A model generated the notes under the pieces. That model worked only from the letters and a program-made list of their open reading frames with translations. It was not told where the DNA came from and made no database searches. Position numbers and translations under genes: made by a program. A stretch of 64,000 nt of DNA from Gari tellinella (lineage: Eukaryota; Mollusca; Bivalvia; Cardiida; Psammobiidae): positions 17,162,154-17,226,153 of the forward strand of contig OV277874.1 in the NCBI GenBank assembly GCA_922989275.2. The letters are read 5' to 3'. How positions within the stretch are numbered: the stretch's first letter is position 1; each line of letters opens with the position of its first letter. Positions 31,160 to 42,055 of this stretch are shown one piece after another.

Positions 31160-32235
31160 CAAACCTAAATAATCGACATTTAGGCTCAAAAAGTTGCCTT
31201 TGATGGCTAACAATCGATAATAAAAAATGCTTTTTATTGACAAAAATCGGCGACGGTATGAAAAATGTCGGTCCGTAGTATCCTACAAAAACACTATAGA
31301 AAGTATGTTTTGTGTACTAATATCAAACTCAAAGACATATACACAGTAGTAAGCCCCATTGTCACTGATTGATAATTATATTTTGAACTTATAATCGACA
31401 TTTAGGCTAAAAGGTTGCCTTTGTTGGCTTACAATCGACAATAAAATAAAATTTTTATTGACCAAAATCGGCGACGCTATGAAAAATATCGGTCCGTAAT
31501 ATCACACGAAAACACCACGAAAACGTTATAGAAAGTATGTTTGGTGTACTAATATCGCACTCAAAGACATATACACTGTTTAATAACAATATTTTGAACT
31601 AATAATCGACATTTAGGCTAAAAAAGTTGCCTTTTTTGGCTAACAATCGACAATAAAAAATGCTTTTAATTGACCAAAATCGGCGACGCTATGAAAAATA
31701 TCGGTCCGTAATATCACACGAAAACACTATAGAAAGTATGTGTTGTGTACTAATATCGCACTCAAAGACATATTCATTGATTAATAACTATATTTTGAAC
31801 AAATAATCGACATTTAGGCTCAAAATGTTGCCTTTGTTGGCTAACAATCGGCGACAAATTGAAAAATACCGACCTGCCTTAACCTACGAAACACCATTTT
31901 GTTTATAAGAAAACACCCCCTAAAATAGGTGTAACGTACTTATATTTTACTAAAATGCACAAATGATAATAAATAATTATATTTTGATCATATCGTCGAA
32001 ATTCCGACTCAAAATGTTGTTTTTGTTACATGTAACTAAAAATCGGTATTATATATCTAGTCTTCATACGAAAACACCTCGAAAACACCCTCTACATTAG
32101 GTTTTATGTACTCATTTTTAAATCAAAGGCACAAATGATATTCATTAAAGATATTTTGATCATAATGTTTCCACTGTGGCACAAAAGTTGCATTTGGTGA
32201 CTTAAATTCGGCGACAAATGAATAATATAAAATTC
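31160..32235. repeat. Satellite array, ~200-220-bp monomer
   Basis: The block AATCGACATTTAGGCT.AAAA.GTTGCC recurs at about 31171, 31393, 31605 and 31805, with decayed units near 31995 and 32160. Each is followed by GGCTAACAATCGA, ATTGACCAAAATCGGCGACG, TATGAAAAAT.TCGGTCCGTA, AAAACAC...ATAGAAAGTATG and AAAGACATAT. More diverged units continue after the MITE at 32242-32451, up to about 32640, and one piece is near 33385. Confidence 0.8.
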
Positions 32236-32237
32236 AT

Positions 32238-32455
32238 TTAACCCTTTCACTACCAAATGTTTCGTGAGATTTTTACCCCTTAAACGTTTCATTGTCGTCT
32301 GCTTCAATTTTGTTGTCTGCAATGTCATTTCTAAGTTAATAAAAAAAAGGCAGTTTGACTAAGGGAATTTCAAAACGGGTGTCAAACAGTTTGGATCCTG
32401 ATCAGACGCCGCGTAACAACGCGCTTTTAAGCGTTATTGAGAGTGAAGGGATTAA
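32238..32455. mobile_element. TTAA-type MITE, family B, inserted in the satellite
   Basis: TTAA (32238-32241) + CCCTTTCACTACC at the left; GAGAGTGAAGGGA + TTAA (32452-32455) at the right. Contains GTTTGGATCCTGATCAGACGCCGCG and AACGCGC with the second arm deleted. This copy gives the clearest view of the TTAA/CCCTTTCACT ends. Confidence 0.75.
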
Positions 32456-32644
32456 GAAAAGCTCGCTCTTAAAGATGTTTTTGTTGGCTAAAATCGGCGA
32501 CACTTTAAAAAAGTGCTGAAAACACCCCAAATGCCGAAAACATGCCCACACTATTTTAATATACTAGTATATGTCTTTCTACGAAAACACCCCGAAAACA
32601 TACTCTACATTAGGTTTTTATGTACTAATATAATAACATTTATA

Positions 32645-32802
32645 GAGGATATTGTATGAGTGTTCAATATTTATCATTTTTAATAAACGAGTTGACTAAA
32701 ATAATATGACGCGAGCCTTGGCGAGCGTCATATTCATTTTAGTCAACGAGTTTATTAAAAATGATAAATAATGAACACGAATGTGATATTCTATTTATCA
32801 CA
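32645..32802. mobile_element. Palindromic MITE, family I-like
   Basis: ATAGAGGATATTGTATGAG to TGTGATATTCTAT, with arms TATCATTTTTAATAAACGAG and TTGACTAAAAT, and tip ATGACGCGAGCC...GGCGAGCGTCAT. The outer AGAGGATAT matches family I, but the arms are otherwise different. Confidence 0.6.
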
Positions 32803-33059
32803 TTACAAGTTCAAGCACCTATTAAATTGATTTGAAGCCGTAGTTTGTAGACCCTCCGCTATATAGATTTTCCGCCAAACGTTACGTTGTTTACGTTAAC
32901 GTAATAGTAAATGACGTCATTTGGCACCCCGCTACATGCAGCGCTTATGGACGAGCAAGTTAGGCCGGAGCCCAAAAAACGATATTCCACTAGTGGATTA
33001 CGATATTTATACAATCGCTTTATGCAACTCCCAGACCGCAAATTATGTGATAAAACCCA

Positions 33060-33335
33060 TTACCTCATAAAGACGCATTTTTACACCTTTTTAATACTTA
33101 TTCTCCACCGAACAAAATGGTTCTACTTTATACAGTCATAAATGTCTACCATAAGAAATAGTTGCTGTAGCATAGCAGATGTCCGCTTATAGCAGGCAGA
33201 AAGTAAAGCAGATACGCCAAATGCGAATTATGCTTCACTTTCAATCCGCTTTAAGCGGGAACCTGTCTTTAAAACTACAGCAGGCTGTGGAGTAACGGGC
33301 TAACTAAAGGTAATAGGTGTAAATGCATATATGGC
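33060..33335. mobile_element. Family A MITE (degenerate)
   Basis: GTAAAGCAGATACGCCAAATGCGAATTATGCTTCACTTTC hairpin, ACCTTTTTAATACTTATTCTCCACCGAAC on one flank and GGCTGTGGAGTAACGGG on the other. Confidence 0.55.
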
Positions 33336-33339
33336 GATA

Positions 33340-33560
33340 TTTCAAATTGATGAAAGAACATTTCGCTCATAAAGATGTCTGTTTGAGAAATTCGGCGACA
33401 CCAGCGACAGCCGAAATGCCAAAAAAACCCGTATAAAATAGGTTTTCAATACTTTTGTTCTGTTCTGTTCTATAAGTCGATAAATATGTTATCGAAGATC
33501 CCGCTTAGAAACTGTTTTGGCCTTGACGTTCGCAAACGCCTCGAAATATATTATGAATCT
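33340..33560. other. Mixed debris, including a TGTTC run
   Basis: Short TTGTTCTGTTCTGTTCTAT tract near 33455 may mark another truncated LINE 3' end. A satellite fragment (AAATTCGGCGACACC) precedes it. Confidence 0.35.
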
Positions 33561-33640
33561 ATAAATAGGCAAACTGAGTAGACCCTGATAAGGCAGATCG
33601 TAAAGAAGCATCATGATCTGGGTTTACCTGTTTGCAGAGG
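33560..33640. mobile_element. D-type hairpin remnant
   Basis: GCAAACTGAGTAGACCCTGATAAGG...ATGATCTGGGTTTACCTGTTTGCAG. Confidence 0.45.
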
Positions 33641-33644
33641 GGCG

Positions 33645-34860
33645 TAAGGCGTATTCAATTTGGGAATGGTTGAGACCACACATCGGTGGAAAAACTAAAT
33701 TCCCAAATAAATGCCCGATGTGAAAAGTTGCTTTTTTAAAAAATAAATTTAGCCTAAATTTGAAAAAAATTACTTTAAAAATCCATAAAAACAATTGAAA
33801 TAAGCCACACACATACAGCAAACACGTTAAGGCCTTTAGCTACCGGAAGTCGGTCTTGCGGGCGAGCGGATATGCGTCTGGACGACACAGACTTTTTTCG
33901 TACGTGTTTATACTAGAAAATTTATATAAAGGAAATGTTGATATAAATTAGTATAATCCTTCATAGCGCAGTTAGTATGTTATTACAACAAATCCTGACT
34001 GTAATATTTTCTCATTTGTTCAGACTGACTAGTTCATCAACCATATATTTGAATAAAATGAAAACAAATATACATTGAATGAGTCAGTTTTTTGTAATTC
34101 AATTTTTTAGCATTTTGCAAAATTTAAATAGCTGATAACATCTTTCTGAACACCTTTATTCAAAATGTTTTTAGCTTTTCATGTAATGAATGGTGTGGAC
34201 TACTTATTGGGTGAGAATTATAGTCATTAGCTTTATTCATTTTTAAGAAAAATAAAATCATCAAAATTCTAGGTTTTTGTCAGAAAAAAGACCTTAAAGA
34301 CAAACCACACGATAAATTTTGCCTATATTTACACACATTGTTTCTTAGGCTATTATCATTCTTCATGACAATTTTCATAACAATCGTATGGAAACTACGC
34401 GCATATGCGAAGTACCTTAAGGACGGGTAATTTACAGGAACAGGTTGTCTGAAGTTTGTCAGAACCACCGCTTACGCGTGTTGCTCAAACGAACACGACC
34501 CTTCTCTGATCTGATGGCTGGCACGTGCCTTTTATGCAGCCGTCACATTTTTTCACACTTTCACATAGGTGTATAAGCTTAAAATTTATAAAAAAAACAA
34601 AAACAAAACAAAGGATAGGTCTGCAGTGTCATTCGTATTTTGGTTTTGGTTAGATAGGTTACAGTCTAAATTAGCAATGGAAAAAGAACAAGCTTCATTG
34701 TTTCTTCTGTAAGTCGTCGTATGATCAAGCAATTTTCAAAATGAGTTGTGCCTTCGACGGAGAGACATATGATGCGAGCGCTGCCCTGGTTAGGTACGTA
34801 CAAATGTACTGCTCATATAATCCTTTTATCCTTTCTCGTTTCCTTCTTGTTAAATCAACT
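33645..34860. other. No gene recognised
   Basis: AT-rich, no supported exon; minus-strand ORFs at 33624-33821 and 34280-34468 lack recognisable motifs. Confidence 0.35.
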
Positions 34861-34869
34861 ATCGATTTA

Positions 34870-35125
34870 GCCATTTTCTCATTTACCCTATAGCATTTTA
34901 CTATTATGAAGACAAGTGACCACTTAAAGCAGGTTGAAAGTAAAGCAGGACGTATCGTTAGGCGTATATTCTGGTAACTTTCAGATTGCTTTAAGTTACC
35001 ATCTGCTAGGAATAATGATTTAAGTCTATTTGGTCTAAGTCGTTGAAAATATAAAATATATTGTCGTCTGCTGAATTGCCATAGCTGAAAAGTATTATGA
35101 CTCCGTTCAATCCTTTTACTCCATG
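34870..35125. mobile_element. Family A MITE
   Basis: AAAGCAGGTTGAAAGTAAAG, ACGTATCGTTAGGCGTAT, ACTTTCAGATTGCTTTAAG, then AAATATATTGTCGTCTGCTGAATTGCC. Edges ACCCTATAGCATTTT and CCTTTTACTCC. Confidence 0.55.
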
Positions 35126-35261
35126 ATCGTTGGCTAGTTTTGAAGAACATTAAAGCATGTTTGTCTATCAATTAGTACCCTACTGTGTTACTTGGTTAAA
35201 GGGCTGATCTTATCACCGGGTATCAAACTGTGTGTTGGTTGTTGACATTTATGATTATGAA

Positions 35262-35499
35262 CGGAAAATATCATATACGCCTTTTTACGCCTTTAATTTA
35301 TTCCGCCACTGCAAAAAATAGTTCCAATTAATGTGGTTATGAATATAAACCATAATAATTTTTTTCTACATCCTAGCAGATATCCTAACAGATGGTAGCT
35401 TAAATCAGGCTTTTAAGGCGCATTCTGCTTTACTTTCAACCAGCTTTAAGTGGTCACCTTTCTTCAAAACTAGAAACAGGCTATGGGGTAATGGGTTAA
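35262..35499. mobile_element. Family A MITE (one hairpin arm deleted)
   Basis: TACGCCTTTAATTTATTCCGCCACTG, CCTAACAGATGGTAGC, GGCGCATTCTGCTTTACTTTC and AACAGGCTATGGGGTAATGGG + TTAA at 35496-35499. Confidence 0.55.
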
Positions 35500-35566
35500 A
35501 GGTGAATGTTTATTTTAACCTCATTCAATCACTATCATTAATCCTATTCCATAACCAAAGATATAG

Positions 35567-35835
35567 CAATAGCAGGGCTGCCATAAGTTGACATGAAAAA
35601 TCCTAAGATTTCCAAATTTGCATTTTTAAAGTGCGATTTTACGAATCGTACCTTTATCCCATAGTCTTTTTCTTGTGTTTTGTTAACATACGACTACCTA
35701 AAGCAGGCTGTAAGTAAAACAGAATGCGCTTTAGGGCGCATTCTGCTTTACTTTCAGCCTGCATTAAGCTACCAGGAACTGGGAAAAAATCCGGAGTTTT
35801 AGGAAAAATCCGGAGAAATGGCAGCTCTGAAATAG
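35567..35835. mobile_element. hAT-type MITE, family G, with A hairpin core (copy 1)
   Basis: CAGGGCTGCCATAAGTTGAC (35573) to GGCAGCTCTG (35829), with near-identical 6-bp flanks CAATAG and AAATAG. Subterminal ATCCGGAG repeats at the right and AATCCTAAGATTTCC at the left. The core (about 35697-35766) is a family A hairpin. Confidence 0.7.
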
Positions 35836-35857
35836 GGAATAACCCCATCTCCAAACT

Positions 35858-36119
35858 TTAACCCTTTCCTTCTTGAATCCTCAAATGGACAATTCTAATA
35901 TTCAATTAAGTAAAGTCCATTTTTGACTTTTTAGCCTAAATAGGGTTGATTTTTACAAAATATCTCAAAATGACAGTGTACTACTAGATGCTGATCAGAG
36001 GGCTCCTTAAGGAGCTCTCTGATCAGGGTCTTCACTGTTTGCATAGTACAAGTGTACTCCTCACATGTACGCTGTTTGTAAATGACGCATAAATGCGTGA
36101 CTAGGGTTCAAAGAGTTAA
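35858..36119. mobile_element. TTAA-type MITE, family D (complete)
   Basis: TTAA (35858-35861) + CCCTTTCCTTCTTGAATCC at the left; GGGTTCAAAGAG + TTAA (36116-36119) at the right. Hairpin GATCAGAGGGCTCCTTAAGGAGCTCTCTGATC with an outer GTGTAC..TGTTTGCATAG, then GCGTCATTTACAAACAG-type arm in reverse. Confidence 0.7.
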
Positions 36120-36124
36120 ACAAG

Positions 36125-36570
36125 AAGTAGGAAAACAATTCAAGATAAAAGCTTCAAGCAAACAATGTGTCAAATGTAAACATGTAAATGGTATAAAAAT
36201 ACAACTTAACTGGAAGTAAGAAAGGAGAGCACCTATTCAGTCCAATACTTTGTTTGGCTTTAGCGTACAATGCTGATCTAGAGATTGGACTTGGTTTATA
36301 TTGTGCTCTTTCCACTTCCAGATTGAAGCCCAGATGTTGTGACACACCAGGTTAATTTCCTGTCACAGTCTTAATAAGGGAGACTTCCTGTAATTGTACA
36401 GGATGTAGGCCCATTAAGTGGGTCTGGCATCACTCAGTCTGTATTTACTCTGCTAAGGTGCTTATCTATGAACTGTCACAGATAAGCACTGCTTCGCTAA
36501 CATCTGTATAAATACTTCAAGGTATTATGCTAATTCATAAGAATAAAGAACGTAGAAATGTTTAATAAGA
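36125..36570. other. No gene recognised; candidate minus-strand open stretch
   Basis: The minus-strand stretch 36154-36345 translates to a fairly protein-like sequence (HLGFNLEVERAQYKPSPISR) and is followed by a GTGCTC donor-like site, but no family was recognised and no partner exons found. A hairpin GTGCTTATCT.TGAAC..AGATAAGCAC lies at about 36459-36491. Confidence 0.3.
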
Positions 36571-36576
36571 TTTTCT

Positions 36577-37509
36577 TTAAACTTATGAATTATATCTTAA
36601 AATTTGAAAATAAACATTATAGAATAAAATTCCTCTCATCAAGACAAATATTTTGATACCAAATTTACTAGTGTTATAACTACTGAAAATTATTCATATT
36701 TTGAATATTAAAATCAATTCTAAAATAAATCATAATACATGCAAAGCTTTTAAATAGAATTGCCTGTATAAGGGTTTCAAACAAGAATAATTTTTATATT
36801 GATCACGTACATCTAGAAGCAGGCCTTCAACTGGTCTCAATGCAAAAAGTAGGAAAAAAAGTAGGAGGTTTTCGAGGAGAAAAAGAAAAAAGTAGGAAGA
36901 TTTCCCGCTAAATAGTAGGAACTGTTTGATACAAATGTGTACAAAATAACATATGGATCCATCGTGCTCATAGAAATTAAAGTACACTGCAATCTTGAAT
37001 GAGAGATGTTCTCAGCGAAAGACATTTTTATTCGTTGGTTATAATTCGGTTCAACAGCCCAAAGAGGCGATCCAACAGGTGTAGGGGGTGCGGGCACTCC
37101 CCCGTGAAAATTTTGAAATCAAGCGCTTCATTTCCTGCATTCTGGACCATTCTAGACTAATATTAGTCAAACAGTAGGAATGGTAGGAGGTTTTGGTAGA
37201 AAAGTAGGGAAAAGTAGGAAAGTGATCAAAAAGTAGGAAAAAAGTAGAAATAGTAAAATAAAGTAGGAACGGTTGAATGCCTGTAGAAGTTAAGTGTCGC
37301 CACGCCAATTAACAAGACTCTGGCTATATAAGTTTCAGAGATTCACTCAAATGGTGAGGGGGGTTACATTTTAAACCGAAAGTAGAAAGATAGATAGTTT
37401 CGGCCCCTCTGGCATTTGCATTTTTCAAGTCCAATCTTGCACATTTGTGTCTGGAACTATTTTCAATGCTGCCTGAGAGTTTCACATTCAGATGCAGGCG
37501 ATCATTGAT
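36577..37509. repeat. Segmental duplication, copy 1
   Basis: Blocks 36577-36819 and 37284-37509 match 37873-38505 in order (CTCTCATCAAGACAAATATTTTGATACC, TTACTAGTGTTATAACTACTGAAA, GACTCTGGCTATATAAGTTT, GGTGAGGGGGGTTACATTTTAAACCG, GCATTTGCATTTTTC, CTGCCTGAGAGTTTCACATTCAG). Copy 1 is interrupted by the insertion at 36820-37283. Confidence 0.85.
36814..37289. mobile_element. hAT-like insertion with 6-bp TAGAAG duplication
   Basis: CAGGCCTTCAAC (36820) and GTTGAATGCCTG (37283) are terminal inverted repeats. TAGAAG lies directly on both sides (36814-36819, 37284-37289). The second copy of the segmental duplication lacks the insert, showing the empty site. The interior has many AAGTAGGAA repeats and no transposase. 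Confidence 0.85.
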
Positions 37510-37702
37510 CAGAGCTCCAGATAAGGGGAGTATTTCAAAAACTAAAATCTTTATTTCTGATCTAAACCCTATGGTGTCACTACTCATTAGAATCGTCTCG
37601 AAGAGACGATTCTAATGAGTAGCGACACCATAGGGTTTTGTGCTGACATAAGTCAGAAAATGATGGATTTGTTCAGTTTACTCCCTCTTATCTGTAGACC
37701 TG
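37510..37702. mobile_element. hAT-type MITE, family C
   Basis: CAGAGCTCCAGATAAGGGGAG to CTCTTATCTGTAGACCTG with a perfect central palindrome around GTCTCGAAGAGAC. It sits exactly at the end of duplication copy 1; a family C element also ends copy 2. Confidence 0.75.
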
Positions 37703-37872
37703 GATAGACAACCTGGGTCCCGGCTTCAAATCCCACAAGAGTCAAACATTTTTTTTCATTGAAATGCATTTTTTTAAACAGAATTTCTCATCCTGAACTA
37801 GTATTTACTTGTTCATATCAAAGATGGACAAAAATTTACAATTTACTACTTTTATGCAAAATCTGGTTGCGA

Positions 37873-38505
37873 GTCTCTTTAAACTTATGAATTAATAAAT
37901 ATATCTTCCTCTCATCAAGACAAATATTTTGATTAGAATGAGTAAACTAAAAAAATCCAGCATTTTCTCATTCATTTAAGCACCAAATCCTATGGTGTTA
38001 CTACTTATTAGACTCGTCTCGAAGAGACGATTCTAATGAGTAGTAACACCATAGGGTTTAATGCAGAAATAAAGATTTTAGTTTTTGAAATGCTTCCCCT
38101 AATCTGGAACCCTGTTTTGATACCAAATTTACTAGTGTTATAACTACTGAAACTTATTCATATTTTGAATATTAATATCAATTATGAAATGAATCATAAT
38201 ACATGCAAAACTTTTAAATAGAATTGTCTGTATTAGGGCTTCAAACAAGAAGACTTTTTATATTGATCAAGTACATCTAGAATTCAAGTGTCACCATGCC
38301 TATTATCAAGACTCTGGCTATATAAGTTTTAAAGATTCACTCAAATGGTGAGGGGGGTTACATTTTAAACCGAAAGTAGAAAGATGTACAGTTTCGGCCC
38401 CTCTGGCATTTGCATTTTTCCAATCTTGCAAATTTGTGTCTGGAACTATTTTCAATGCTGCCTGAGAGTTTCACATTCAGATGCAGGCGATCATTGATCA
38501 GAGTT
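37873..38505. repeat. Segmental duplication, copy 2
   Basis: Counterpart of 36577-37509. It lacks the TAGAAG-flanked insert but carries a family C MITE at 37934-38114. Confidence 0.85.
37927..38121. mobile_element. hAT-type MITE, family C, inserted in duplication copy 2
   Basis: The insert 37934-38114 is flanked by TTTTGAT on both sides. Copy 1 has a single TTTTGAT followed by ACC, i.e. the empty site. The left terminus is eroded; the right ends ATCTGGAACCCTG. Confidence 0.8.
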
Positions 38506-38507
38506 CC

Positions 38508-39045
38508 AGATAAGGGGAGTATTTCAAAAACTAAAATCTTTATTCCTGCATTTTACCCTATTACTATGGTGGCACTACCCAACAACTTAACAAAATTTCC
38601 CCACGAAGCCCCTGGTACAGTGGAGAATCTGTTATTCTTTCCCAATAAACGCGTTTACGCTAAAACTATTATTTGCAGTGCAAACATTTTGGAGCCAGAT
38701 CAGACGCCGGGTAACCCGGCGTCTGATCAGGCTCCAAACTGTTTGCCACCAAGATAAACAAGAATTATCAGAATTGTCCAAAAGTTGTTCATTTCTACGT
38801 TTTAGTGCTTTGCGTTTGCGTACGTTTACGTTTAAACGGGAAAGAATAACAGATTCTCCACTGTAAGAGTGTTTACACAAATTGGCATGTCTTCTCCCAC
38901 TGCTACATCTACATTGATTCTATCAACAGTCAATTTCTGACTATTAAACCCTATGGGTCACTACTCAGATAAATTTGTATCTTCAAGACGATTCTAATGA
39001 GCAGTCACAACATAGGATTTTGTGCTGAACTGAGATCAGCAAACT
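38508..39045. mobile_element. hAT-type MITE, family C, split by a TA-type MITE
   Basis: The left part 38508-38615 (CAGAGTTCCAGATAAGGGG, AAACTAAAATCTTTATT) and a decayed right part around 38935-39030 (TTAAACCCTATGGGTCAC, GACGATTCTAATGAG) flank the element at 38616-38865. Confidence 0.55.
38616..38865. mobile_element. TA-type MITE, TACAGTGGAGAA ends, B hairpin core
   Basis: TACAGTGGAGAATCTGTTAT mirrored at 38865. Differs from 29940-30189 at only a few positions, so the two are recent relatives. Inserted in a family C MITE. Confidence 0.8.
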
Positions 39046-39049
39046 GTTT

Positions 39050-39245
39050 CAGAGATCCAGATAATGGGAGTATTTTAAGAACTAAAATCTTCATTTCTGC
39101 ATTGAACCCTATGGTGTCACTACTCATTTGAATCGTCTCGACGAGACGATTCTAATGAGTAGTCACACCATAGGCTTTGGTGCAGCATTAGCTAGAAAAT
39201 GTTGGATTTGATCACATTACTACCCCTTATCTGGAATTAACCCTG
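39050..39245. mobile_element. hAT-type MITE, family C
   Basis: CAGAGATCCAGATAATGGGAG to CCCCTTATCTGGAATTAACCCTG; central palindrome GAATCGTCTCGACGAGACGATTC. Confidence 0.7.
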
Positions 39246-39444
39246 AGTTTAGAGCATGATCAGACGCCGGGTTACTAACCGGGCATCAGATCTCTTCAGA
39301 CTCTAAACTAATTGCCACTCATACATGTATAAACATGAATAATGAGTCAGAATTGGTAACAAAGTGTTGCCCTTTTCTACGTTTTATTGTGATGAGTTTC
39401 GTTTGCGTTTAAACGGGAAAGAATAACGTCTTCTCCACTGCTAC
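39246..39444. mobile_element. TA-type MITE, left end missing
   Basis: Decayed B hairpin (GATCAGACGCCGGG...CCGGGCATCAGATC), then TTTCTACGTTTTA, GCGTTTAAACGGG and GAATAACGTCTTCTCCACTG. Confidence 0.6.
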
Positions 39445-39746
39445 ATCTACATTGATTCTACCAACAGTCAATGTCTGACTGTACTGATAGGTCGGGACAT
39501 TTAGTTTAAAATGTTAAATACCAGGTGGTTAAATTACATGATACAATAAAACTGGATAAAACTGGATAAAATCAGGAGTGCTGCATTAGAACATGTACGT
39601 TTGGAGGTCAGTAGTGAAACATGACAGACAATCACTGGTCTTGGCGCTGTTTGGCAGAGAGATATCATAACACTGAAGATCGAGCTGCATAGGCGAAACA
39701 TGTTTCAACTTTGTATATACTATTATTGATATCATGAACGAGAGAG

Positions 39747-39995
39747 TACAGTGGAGAAAACGTTATTCTTTCCCAATAAACGCGTTTACGCTAAAACTAT
39801 TATTTCCACTGCAAACACTTTGGAGCCAGATCAGACGCCTGGTAACCCGGCGTCTGATCAGGCTCCAAACTGTTTGTCACCAAGATAAACATGAATTATC
39901 AGAATTGTCCAAAAGTTGCACTTTTTACGTTTTAGTGCTTTGCGTTTGCGTTTCGTTGCGTTTAAACGGGAACGAATAACGTTTTCTCCACTGTA
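39747..39995. mobile_element. TA-type MITE, TACAGTGGAGAA ends, B hairpin core
   Basis: TACAGTGGAGAAAACGTTAT mirrored by ACGTTTTCTCCACTGTA. Core AGCCAGATCAGACGCC.GG with one mismatch. Confidence 0.8.
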
Positions 39996-40384
39996 ACACG
40001 AGGCATGTGACAGTGAGGTCATTTTCTTTTTATCATATACCTTAATCTTTTACCGGATTTATTTACCTATTTTCACTTTTATAGATTATATAGATTTATT
40101 GAATATATGAATCATATTCCATGCATACAGAGTGAATTAAACAATTTTGTTTTTATATGTCAAGGTTTGCTCCCTGTTTCCTTCCATTTATCGATCTTGG
40201 TTCTAATGAAATACTCGAAATCCAGGTTATTTATTGAAAGCTTTCTTTATTACACTTGTTATATATTACTTAACTGTTAACATCTACATGTAACAAATAA
40301 ATTTAGTAATTTAACCCAGGTACACCCATATTAGATCAATTAGCTTGCCTTGACTCTGGATCGCGGTAACCGTATATCTACATT

Positions 40385-40530
40385 GAACTCTAGCAACGAG
40401 TCTACTCGTTGTTTGTAAACAATGTTTACCTGTGAAAAGTGAATGCATACAGTGTGGACCCAGATCAGGGGGTTCCTAAAGGAACCCTATGATCGGGATC
40501 TACAGTGTTTGTCACATTGCAATGTACATG
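40385..40530. mobile_element. Family D MITE
   Basis: TTGAACTCTAGCAACGAG, then ACAGTGTGGACCCAGATCAGGG and GGTTCCTAAAGGAACC tip, ending TGATCGGGATCTACAGTGTTTG. Confidence 0.6.
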
Positions 40531-40735
40531 TATGGTTGAAAACAACCATACAAAAGTAATATATATATTGAAGTGAACTGAAAACTGGACTTTACCATTA
40601 ATAGTTCTAGGGTGGATAAATTAATTGAACATGTCTGGCTTTCTATGTACATTTTGCTAATTGAGTACAGTATTTTGTTTATTTTACTCGTAACTCTCCC
40701 GAAATCATATACAAATCCCGAATCATCTACTGAAA

Positions 40736-41002
40736 CTGATACAGGGCTGCCATTTCTCCGGATTTTTCCTAAATCTCCGGATTTTTTTCTAGTACATGGT
40801 AGCTGAAAGCAGGCTGAAAGTAAAGCAGAATGCGCCTTAAGGCGCATTCTGCTTTACTTTCAACCTGCTTTAAGCAGCCATGTGTCAACAAAACTAGAAA
40901 CAGGCGATGGGGAAAAGGTAGGATTCGTAAAATCGAACATGAAAAATGCAAATTTTGAAATCTTAGGATTTTTTATGTCAATTTATGGCAGCCCTGCTGA
41001 TA
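40736..41002. mobile_element. hAT-type MITE, family G, with A hairpin core (copy 2)
   Basis: CAGGGCTGCCATTTCTCCGG (40742) to ATGGCAGCCCTG (40996), with a perfect 6-bp duplication CTGATA on both sides (40736-40741, 40997-41002). The centre (40805-40872) is a nearly perfect family A hairpin (GCAGAATGCGCCTTAAGGCG). Opposite orientation to copy 1. Confidence 0.85.
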
Positions 41003-41009
41003 CTATACT

Positions 41010-42055
41010 GAATTATGTGTATTGTCTATGTTCATTTTTTGTTCCTCATGTTTTCATGTAAAATCATGAACTGAGTGTAATAACGAAATTGAAAAAATTG
41101 CAAAAAATTGAAAATTACAGCACGTTAGCCGGTCGAAACGCCCCATGGCCAAAGACAATGAATAGAAAGTAGTCACATGATCTTTAAACTTAGGTAAAGG
41201 GTTAAAATAATTCCATATCAATAATTTATAACTTCATTTTTTAACAACCGTACAAATGTATACTTTATGTGTGCTGTTAATTATCGACACATGTTTGCTG
41301 AAGTGCTGAAGTAATTCTCAAAGGTGTGAAGTGTGAGACCAGTACATGAGTGTTTATTCCTTTAAAAAACAATCATTGTTTTCAATCAGGGCAGGTGTCG
41401 TCCATTTGAAATAATTGGTGTCTGCTTTTATTTCTCAAATTTTCTATATCCTAGCAGATAATACACTTAACGAATCGTCTAAGTGTGCACGTATATGTGG
41501 TATCATATCTCCGGCGCTAATGACCAGATCGTGTTTAAACTTCTCAGAAATATTTTTGATGGTAATATATTTACTATATTTAGTACAAAACTAAAAATAT
41601 ATAAATTTGAACGAAAAATATGAGTGAGTAAAATATAATGGTTTCTCAAGTGAGAGAGGGGACGTATAAGACAGGATTAGATAGAGAGATCAGAAATTAA
41701 ATGTATTTTAAAGTTTAGACTTACGATCGTTTTTGTCCACGGGGATGCCACTTTAATAAAACTTCGAAGCTACCCGTGTTACTTGAACATGCGTTTTTGA
41801 CTTCTGTACCCGCATGATGTTTTTTATACAGATCACAAAAAATAAAGATAAATAGAATTGAATTGAAAAAACAACAAAGCACCTGGTTTGGTTGATGACT
41901 GGATTAACCCTCTCATTACTGAACACCAGTAACATGATGACTATTGCAAACAGCTGTAATCCAACTAAATACTGTAGGTTGTTTCCAAGCTCAGGATTTG
42001 ACATATTGATGAGTTTTTCATGACTCTGAGCAAAGTTTGTTTTTACCTGTAATTT
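41010..42055. other. No gene recognised
   Basis: AT-rich sequence. A minus-strand ORF (41753-42085) is hydrophobic in its middle but has no recognisable family. Confidence 0.35.

Noticed and set aside
34725..35171. 148-residue minus-strand ORF
   Set aside because: It reads straight through a family A MITE hairpin and has no recognisable domain.
40512..40847. 111-residue minus-strand ORF
   Set aside because: Spans MITE termini and half of a hairpin; composition follows the repeats.
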